Shown here piece by piece: positions 58,192 to 64,000 of a DNA stretch of 64,000 nucleotides (position 1 is the stretch's first letter; the number at the start of each line of letters is the position of its first letter). This DNA is from an uncultured Bacteroides sp. (lineage in GTDB: Bacteria > Bacteroidota > Bacteroidia > Bacteroidales > Bacteroidaceae): contig UQVZ01000008.1 in the NCBI GenBank assembly GCA_900544675.1, positions 1-64,000 on the forward strand, given 5' to 3'. Made by a program: the position numbers and the translations under genes. The notes below the pieces were generated by a model. That model was not told the DNA's origin and ran no database searches. It saw only the letters and a program-made list of their open reading frames with translations.

Positions 58192-59646
58192 TTATTCTTG
58201 TTTCGGTTGCGTATAAATGATGTTCATACGTATTTTCTCACTTTCATCAGTCGATTCGTTAAGGTTTTGTCCTCCTACTAACATAGCAGAATTCACGCTC
58301 AAATCGTTTTCTACTCCAATAATGTTTCCTTGCGAATCGCTTTCCGTACTTACGGGTATCAGCAATACTTTGTCCCAATCTGGATTGTCAGCTTTCCATT
58401 GGTTCCATTCTGCTTCTCCTTTTTCTATTTCCGGACGGATTTCGCTGAATATGCTTGCGATTAACCGGTTCAGTTTAGAAAAGGCATACGAGTTGGTCGA
58501 ACTGCTATAGGTAGCAAGGAAGGACGTGCGGTCGTCGTTTGCTAAGTTGTTTTCGAAGAAACTTTTCATGTCTTTCTTTCTTACCATCAGCAGGGTAGTA
58601 GGAGTACCCATCTTATACGGGCTGTTGCTCTGCTCCCTCATCTTCTCGAATGAGACAGATATCGAATTTAATGTGTCGTTCTTATGCGCTTCGTAGATTT
58701 CCTCCAATGGAAACGTTACTTGTGTGCATATTCCGGCAGGTGTTTTCAGGTAAGTGCGTGTACGGTCGTTTACTAGATTTTGAAGTCCTGAGTTCTGAAA
58801 ACGCGTAGACATGAACACTTCTTTCGTGGCGGTCATCGGTACTACACCCCTTAACAGTGAATCGGCTGTATTGGCAGAGTTTCTGCCTAAATACGATACG
58901 GTCAGATGGAGGTAGATATCCGAAAGGTACAGGATAGAGCCTTCACCATTCGTTATGTGTACATAGAATCCTTTCAGCACATTGTTGACAAAGGCATCCG
59001 CATCCTTGAAGTAAGGATGGACGGTAGTGCCGTTTTCTTCTGCCGTATAGTCGTATTTGCTTTTAAAGTTATCGCAAAATGCTTTTCCCAGTTCGATGGA
59101 TACGTGTGGATAGTAATCACTGGTGTTATAAAGCGAATCGCTTACGGTCTTGTCGAATGCAGAATAGTCTTTGGTTGCGATGGGCGGATTCTGCGGATTA
59201 TAATAACGTTCCGGATTCAAGTTTGTATAATATAAGTTCTTATCTAGTCCGTTATCTTGAATAGCTGTGGTGAGCGTATCTACCTGTACGCGTAACGTAG
59301 CAAGCGAATCGCCGAAATAGCTGGTGTAATAAAGTCCCAATGTCGCTTCATCGATGCTTTGCAGACGGTCGGGAAGTTGAAAATTTTCGGGGCAGTTTAT
59401 CTGAACGAGGAAATCGGACGTAAAAGTCCCATAATCTTCATCGGTAAACTTCCCCAGATAAGCTGTGCTTGAACGTGAATAGACCGAATCAAGAAGGAAT
59501 GATTCGGTTTTTATTGTGTACGACTCGGATTTAGCAAAAATAAAATCTTGGTCAGCAACAAATTGTCCGATTCCTGTAGTTTCATCGTCACAGCTGTAGA
59601 GTGTAGCGGCAGCTAATCCTAATGCCGCCCAGAACTTAAGTTTCAT
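58192..59646 (-). CDS. DUF4270 lipoprotein
   Basis: Bacteroidetes-specific lipoprotein of 484 residues; signal FWAALGLAAATLYSC with lipidated Cys19. The family is recognised from the opening DDETTGIGQFVADQDFIFAK and the strand-rich body. Function is unknown; the protein is probably surface exposed. It starts 29 bp after the stop of the glycogen-synthase-like gene on the same strand and may share its promoter. No enzyme motif is visible. Confidence 0.88.
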   Translation of the reverse strand: MKLKFWAALGLAAATLYSCDDETTGIGQFVADQDFIFAKSESYTIKTESFLLDSVYSRSSTAYLGKFTDEDYGTFTSDFLVQINCPENFQLPDRLQSIDEATLGLYYTSYFGDSLATLRVQVDTLTTAIQDNGLDKNLYYTNLNPERYYNPQNPPIATKDYSAFDKTVSDSLYNTSDYYPHVSIELGKAFCDNFKSKYDYTAEENGTTVHPYFKDADAFVNNVLKGFYVHITNGEGSILYLSDIYLHLTVSYLGRNSANTADSLLRGVVPMTATKEVFMSTRFQNSGLQNLVNDRTRTYLKTPAGICTQVTFPLEEIYEAHKNDTLNSISVSFEKMREQSNSPYKMGTPTTLLMVRKKDMKSFFENNLANDDRTSFLATYSSSTNSYAFSKLNRLIASIFSEIRPEIEKGEAEWNQWKADNPDWDKVLLIPVSTESDSQGNIIGVENDLSVNSAMLVGGQNLNESTDESEKIRMNIIYTQPKQE

Positions 59647-59675
59647 TTTTTCTTAATTAAAATTACAAATTCGTA

Positions 59676-60497
59676 TTATTCGGCTTCACCCAGCACTTTT
59701 TTATACAATGCATCGCAAGCGTCTGCATACGTCTGTTCGTCTGCCTGGTAATCTACAGTCGGGAGATTCAGGCTATGCGCGTAATCCATGATGGCAGGGT
59801 TCACTTGTTTGCTGTTTTGGATGACACCGTCCGAGTAACTGATAGCCAATTTACATAGCTCTTCGTAATTGACCGGTTCTTTAATCATTGCGACATCGTC
59901 CGATGTAATTTCCCTATAAATCACTTGCCTGGTGAAGTCTGACGCCAAATTCGATTTGAAACCATCGTCATAAACTGAAAATACGACTTTCGAATCTCTG
60001 AAGGACGGTTCGTCATAATAAGCCTTTTTGATGAAAAGCGGAACTACAGCGCTCATCCATCCGTGGCAATGGATAATATCGGGACACCAGCGCAGTTTCT
60101 TGACGGTTTCCAATACACCACGTGCATAAAAAATGGCACGTTCACCATTGTCTTCGTATTCTTTGCCGTCTTCGTCAGTAGTCATTAGCCGATGTTGGAA
60201 ATAGTCATCATTATCAATAAAATAAACCTGACGGCGTGCAGCCTGAATAGAAGCTACTTTGATAATCAAGGGATGGTCCGTATCATCGATAATGATATTC
60301 ATTCCCGACAGGCGGATGACTTCATGCAGTTGGTTACGACGCTCGTTAACATTGCCCCACTTGGGCATAAAGGTCCGGATTTCCCACCCTTTGTCTTGAA
60401 TGGCTTGGGGAAGGTTCTGACCGATTAACGATAGTTCACTTTCAGGTACGTAAGGAGTAATTTCTTGTGTAATGAATAATACTTTTTTTGCACTCAT
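59676..60497 (-). CDS. Truncated glycogen/starch synthase (GT5 catalytic domain, N-terminal half only)
   Basis: Protein of 273 residues that matches only the N-terminal Rossmann domain of GT5 glycogen synthases (VLFITQEITPYVPESELSLI, FIDNDDYFQHRLMT, IHCHGWMSAVVPLFIKKAYY). The whole C-terminal nucleotide-binding domain is absent. The KTGG ADP-glucose loop after EITPYVP is also changed to ESELSLIG. In Bacteroidales this short form is common and usually annotated as glycogen synthase. I infer it lacks normal synthase activity on its own; a regulatory or partner role is possible. Confidence 0.88.
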   Translation of the reverse strand: MSAKKVLFITQEITPYVPESELSLIGQNLPQAIQDKGWEIRTFMPKWGNVNERRNQLHEVIRLSGMNIIIDDTDHPLIIKVASIQAARRQVYFIDNDDYFQHRLMTTDEDGKEYEDNGERAIFYARGVLETVKKLRWCPDIIHCHGWMSAVVPLFIKKAYYDEPSFRDSKVVFSVYDDGFKSNLASDFTRQVIYREITSDDVAMIKEPVNYEELCKLAISYSDGVIQNSKQVNPAIMDYAHSLNLPTVDYQADEQTYADACDALYKKVLGEAE

Positions 60498-60527
60498 GTT
60501 TCTTAACTATTGCTCATAAAGGTTGCG

Positions 60528-60535
60528 CAAAGATA
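60528..60535 (-). promoter_or_regulatory. Candidate -7 element of the glycogen synthase-like gene
   Basis: Minus-strand TATCTTTG matches TAnnTTTG, 31 bp before the start codon at 60497. Confidence 0.55.
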
Positions 60536-60701
60536 CAAAAAAAACAGATGCACTTGTTAATTTGCTTGTGTTATTTACCTTATAGTTTGTTAATCTGCGC
60601 TTGGAATGTACTTTTTCAGGTAGAACTGTTTTATTATTTGATAAAAATATGGTTACTTTGCATCCGTTTTTAGAAAAACATTGGGTTTAATTATCAGAAA
60701 A

Positions 60702-61547
60702 ATGGAATTAATTCAAACTATTCAGGAACTTCGCGCGAAGTTGGATGTACTTCGCAAAGAAGGCAAAACCATTGGTCTGGTTCCCACAATGGGAGCTTTG
60801 CATGCCGGTCACGCTTCTTTGGTGAAACGCGCCGTTGCCGAGAATGATGTTGTAGTGGTCAGCGATTTTGTCAATCCCACTCAGTTTAACGATAAGAATG
60901 ATTTGGCGAAATATCCGCGTACATTGGATGCCGACTGCCGACTGTTGGAACAATGTGGCGTAACGTTTGTATTCGCTCCGTCCGTAGAAGAAATTTATCC
61001 CGAACCGGATACACGTACTTTCAACTATGCTCCTTTGGACACGGTAATGGAAGGCAAGTACCGTCCCGGTCATTTCAATGGAGTATGTCAGATTGTAAGC
61101 AAGCTTTTCCTGATTGTAGAGCCTGACCGCGCTTATTTTGGTGAAAAAGACTTTCAGCAGCTTGCCATCATCCGTGAGATGGTGCGTAAATATCCGTTCT
61201 CTCTTCAAATTGTGGGTTGTCCTATCGTGCGTGAGGCAGACGGATTGGCTTTGAGCAGCCGGAATGCCCGCTTGAGTGAAGTGCAGCGCCAGCAGGCTTT
61301 GCAGATTTCGAGGACCTTGTTTACCAGTGTTGATTATGGCAAGTCGCATACCTTGGCAGAAACAAAGGCATTTGTAGAGCAGCGCATTGCGGATGCCGAA
61401 GGTTTGCGTCTGGAATATTTTGAGATTGTTGACGGAAACACCTTGCAGACCGTCGGTTCATGGGACGACAGCAATTACATTGTAGGTTGTATCACCGTAT
61501 TCTGTGGAGAGGTCCGTCTGATTGATAACATTAAATATAAGGAGTGA
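60702..61547 (+). CDS. panC: Pantothenate synthetase (pantoate-beta-alanine ligase)
   Basis: ATP-dependent condensation of pantoate and beta-alanine, last step to pantothenate. I start at ATG 60702; a TTG at 60681 would add seven unlikely residues. The nucleotidyltransferase motif is PTMGALHAGHASLVKRA, followed by NPTQFNDKNDLAKYPR, FGEKDFQQLAIIREMV, and the second signature LALSSRNARLS. About 281 residues is normal. It overlaps into panD: the panD ribosome site lies in the panC tail. Confidence 0.97.
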   Translation: MELIQTIQELRAKLDVLRKEGKTIGLVPTMGALHAGHASLVKRAVAENDVVVVSDFVNPTQFNDKNDLAKYPRTLDADCRLLEQCGVTFVFAPSVEEIYPEPDTRTFNYAPLDTVMEGKYRPGHFNGVCQIVSKLFLIVEPDRAYFGEKDFQQLAIIREMVRKYPFSLQIVGCPIVREADGLALSSRNARLSEVQRQQALQISRTLFTSVDYGKSHTLAETKAFVEQRIADAEGLRLEYFEIVDGNTLQTVGSWDDSNYIVGCITVFCGEVRLIDNIKYKE

Positions 61548-61554
61548 CCGTGCC

Positions 61555-61905
61555 ATGATGATACAGGTATTGAAATCGAAGATACATTGCGTGAGTGTCA
61601 CCGAAGCCAATCTGAATTATATGGGCAGCATTACGGTAGACGAAGATTTGCTGGATGCAGCCAATATGATTGCCGGCGAAAAGGTACAGATTGTAGACAA
61701 CAATAACGGCGAGCGTTTCGAAACCTATATTATAAAAGGAGAACGGGGATCGGGATGTATTTGTTTGAACGGGGCTGCTGCCCGTAAAGTTCAGGTAGGT
61801 GACGTTGTCATCATCATGTCGTACGCGTTGATGGATTTCGAAGAAGCCAAACAGTTTAAGCCTTCTGTGGTTTTCCCCGATACGCAAACGAATAAGCTTG
61901 TTTAA
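61555..61905 (+). CDS. panD: Aspartate 1-decarboxylase proenzyme
   Basis: Makes beta-alanine from aspartate for the enzyme encoded just upstream. It is a pyruvoyl enzyme: self-cleavage occurs at the Gly-Ser of NLNYMGSITVDEDLLDAA. Other family features are KIHCVSVTEANL and RGSGCICLNGAAARKVQVGD. I start at ATG 61555 (117 residues, or 61558 for 116), with AAGGAG at 61539-61544 close upstream. The longer frame from 61522 begins inside panC. Confidence 0.96.
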   Translation: MMIQVLKSKIHCVSVTEANLNYMGSITVDEDLLDAANMIAGEKVQIVDNNNGERFETYIIKGERGSGCICLNGAAARKVQVGDVVIIMSYALMDFEEAKQFKPSVVFPDTQTNKLV

Positions 61906-61908
61906 ATA

Positions 61909-61985
61909 AAGAATGAAGAGTTAAAATTTAAAAGTGGATTTCGCCGTATCAGCAGAAAAACTTTTAATTTTAACTCTTCATTCTT
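61909..61985. terminator. Bidirectional terminator between panD and fbp
   Basis: A 26-bp near-perfect inverted repeat: 61909-61935 pairs with 61960-61985, with one unpaired T. It lies between convergent genes, 4 bp after the panD stop codon, and has T-rich sequence on both sides. Confidence 0.85.
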
Positions 61986-62001
61986 AATTCTTCATTCTCT
62001 T

Positions 62002-63999
62002 TCAGTCTGCCTTCTCTTTGATAATGCCGGTGCGGTAACCTACCAGCAGTTTCTTCAAGTCTTTTATCTGGATGGTGAGTTCTTTTCCCTTATCCGTATC
62101 TTTCACCATCATCCGTTTGCTGCTCATTTCTACAATTTGTGTGGTCGATTTGATATCAAGCCCTTCTTCGATGGCACGTTGGGTAGAGGTGAAAGGTTCG
62201 TGCTGTACCAGTTGGAAGCCGCGTGAATGGTAGACCAGCGTATAGCCTGCAATGCCTGTTTCGGGCTGATAAGCTTTCGAGAATCCTCCGTCTATCACCA
62301 TCAGTTTGCCGTTTGCCTTGATAGGTTTTTCGCCTTTTACCGCTTTTACCGGTACATGGCCATTGATGATGTGACGGTGTTCGCCTTCTACGCCGAATTC
62401 ATCCAATATCATGTCGCAGATGTCTTCCCGGTCGCGCAGCTGGTAGTAATATCCCTTGGTTTCTACATGGGTTTCCTTGTCGTCTACAAAGTAACGTTCG
62501 AAGGTTGCCATCTTGTCTTTATCAAATGCAGGTGAGTCTTTTCCGCACCATAGGTACCATACATAATCTAAGGCGAAAGCTTTTTCGTCACTGTCGCTCT
62601 CATCGAAATAGGCAGTGCGTATCAGTTGACCTACCCGTTTCAGTAACGATTGACCCTTGTAAGTCTTTCCTAAAATTTCAATTTCCTTCAGTGTCCCGTC
62701 TGCATTAAGCGGCATAGACGCGTGAAACAGCAGGTTCGAGTTGCATACACTATACATGCATCCATAACGGAAGAGGCATTTCATGTGCTTGCGTAGTTTT
62801 TCGCTTCCGGTAAACGACTTGTGCAGTTTCTCTACAATGTCACGTTCTTCATCGCTCAGGCGGTAAGGGTCTGCCGGGTCAACAGTGGGGAAGAAATAGT
62901 CGCGCAAAGGATATTCTTTTCCGTTAAGCGTGATGGTATGTTTCTCGAAGTTGATGCGATGTAACAGCATACGGTCTTCCATGTGGAATTCCGGACGGCG
63001 GCGGATGATTTCAGCTTCCAGCTTGAACTGGATAATGCTGATAGCCTTGTGCATCTGTGCCATTAGACGGATGGTCTTCTGATTGTCTGTATTGATGGAA
63101 TCGTCTATTTTCGGACCGAAGAGCGAGCACGGGTCATTGGCGTAAGTCTCCATGGCAAAAGTGGCAAGCGGCAACAAGTTGATGCCATAGCCGTCTTCCA
63201 GTACGGCTAAATTTCCGTAACGCATGGCAAGACGGAGCACATTGGCAATGCTGCAGTCGTTACCCGAAGCGGCACCCATCCATAAGATGTCATGATTTCC
63301 CCACTGGATGTCGAAATTATGATAGTCGCACAAGGTGTCCATGATGATGTGAGGACCCGGACCGCGGTCGAAAATGTCGCCCAGAATATGAAGCATGTCA
63401 ATGGTCAGGCGCTGAATCAGGTTACAGAGCGCTACGATGAAATCGTCTGCCCGGTGCGTATCGATGATGGTGCTGATGATGACATTGATGTATGCCTGCT
63501 TGTTGGGGTCCATGCTGCTTTCGTGCAGCAATTCTTGGATGATGTACGAAAATTCTTCAGGCAATGCCTTGCGCACTTTCGAACGGGTATATTTCGACGA
63601 TACATTCTGGCAAACCTTTACCAACTGGTTCAGCGTAATGACATACCAGTCTTCCAGTTCGGTCTCCACTTCCTTCACCAGTTGCAGCTTTTGCTCCGGA
63701 TAGTAGATTAATGTGCAGAGTTCTTTCTTTTCCATTTCGCGCAAAGTGTTTCCGAATATTTCGTTCACTTTCCGTTTGATGGCGCCTGAGGCATTCCGCA
63801 AAACATGCTGGAAAGCCTCGTATTCCCCATGTAAGTCGGCAAGAAAGTGTTCTGTACCCTTCGGAAGGTTTAGTATGGCTTCCAAGTTAATGATTTCAGT
63901 GCTGGCTGCGGCTATGGTAGGGAAATTATGCGACAGCAATTCCAGGTAGCGGATGTCTTGCTGAATCATGTCCGTTGTAATTTCGTTGTAGGGGTTCAT
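62002..63999 (-). CDS. fbp: Fructose-1,6-bisphosphatase, class III
   Basis: Gluconeogenic phosphatase, class III type common in Firmicutes and Bacteroidetes. It has 665 residues, full length, and starts 2 bp from the window edge. The metallophosphatase core shows HFLADLHGEYEAFQHVLRNA, ILGDIFDRGPGPHIIMDTL and IQWGNHDILWMGAASGN, with later GEHRHIINGHVPVK and GKLMVIDGGFSKAY. The upstream control region lies outside the window. Confidence 0.96.
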   Translation of the reverse strand: MNPYNEITTDMIQQDIRYLELLSHNFPTIAAASTEIINLEAILNLPKGTEHFLADLHGEYEAFQHVLRNASGAIKRKVNEIFGNTLREMEKKELCTLIYYPEQKLQLVKEVETELEDWYVITLNQLVKVCQNVSSKYTRSKVRKALPEEFSYIIQELLHESSMDPNKQAYINVIISTIIDTHRADDFIVALCNLIQRLTIDMLHILGDIFDRGPGPHIIMDTLCDYHNFDIQWGNHDILWMGAASGNDCSIANVLRLAMRYGNLAVLEDGYGINLLPLATFAMETYANDPCSLFGPKIDDSINTDNQKTIRLMAQMHKAISIIQFKLEAEIIRRRPEFHMEDRMLLHRINFEKHTITLNGKEYPLRDYFFPTVDPADPYRLSDEERDIVEKLHKSFTGSEKLRKHMKCLFRYGCMYSVCNSNLLFHASMPLNADGTLKEIEILGKTYKGQSLLKRVGQLIRTAYFDESDSDEKAFALDYVWYLWCGKDSPAFDKDKMATFERYFVDDKETHVETKGYYYQLRDREDICDMILDEFGVEGEHRHIINGHVPVKAVKGEKPIKANGKLMVIDGGFSKAYQPETGIAGYTLVYHSRGFQLVQHEPFTSTQRAIEEGLDIKSTTQIVEMSSKRMMVKDTDKGKELTIQIKDLKKLLVGYRTGIIKEKAD

Positions 64000-64000
64000 C

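Overview
The window looks like chromosome of a gut Bacteroidales bacterium, most likely Bacteroidaceae (Bacteroides or Phocaeicola). Support comes from the short primary sigma factor without region 1.1, a hybrid two-component system fused to an AraC domain, NigD-like, DUF4270, DUF5686 and DUF5690 proteins, class III fructose-bisphosphatase, a CBM20-bearing MalQ, and many upstream regions carrying the Bacteroides -7 element TAnnTTTG. Gene density is high. I see no rRNA, tRNA, phage, insertion sequence or CRISPR array.

Layout. 0-5.4 kb: an AddA/RecB-type helicase-nuclease bracketed by two inverted pairs of 8-bp tandem repeats, then two half-size chromate transporters. 5.4-13.3 kb: a large hybrid sensor/regulator and purL. 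13.5-17.2 kb: a LysE-type exporter, a DUF4924 protein, rfbD and prfC in one operon. 17.2-24.1 kb: a putative regulator divergent from a five-gene operon (DUF5690 membrane protein, FAD-dependent amino-acid/amine dehydrogenase, EtfB, ferredoxin-domain EtfA, porin). This reads as an uncharacterised uptake-and-oxidation system and is the strongest candidate for something new. 24-28 kb: a clostripain-family lipoprotein peptidase, a small secreted protein, rpoD and dinB. 28-37 kb: threonylcarbamoyl-AMP synthase, ClC channel, fmt, NigD-like lipoprotein, an ECF sigma factor with an anti-sigma/beta-barrel partner, rpe and comEC.

37-44 kb: a starch/maltodextrin module, with malQ and a sugar MFS transporter divergent from a lipoprotein pullulanase. 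44-46 kb: nrnA, a small hypothetical protein and an HD protein. 46-55 kb: a tightly packed lipid/polyene biosynthetic cluster (GNAT, ketosynthase, ACP, two unlike hot-dog dehydratases, CrtI-like oxidoreductase, FabG, thioesterase, DUF5686 outer-membrane protein) that resembles a stripped-down aryl polyene pathway and has no recognisable enoyl reductase. 55-58 kb: a YgiB/YgiC-like pair, an HD protein and a TerB-DnaJ protein. 58-64 kb: a DUF4270 lipoprotein, a truncated and motif-poor glycogen synthase, panC-panD and fbp.

A second theme is intergenic structure. Three gene-free stretches (after prfC, between rpoD and dinB, after pulA) hold tandem arrays with a 22-23 bp period built from palindromic units, and two more hold inverted pairs of 8-bp arrays. 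No protein gene explains them.
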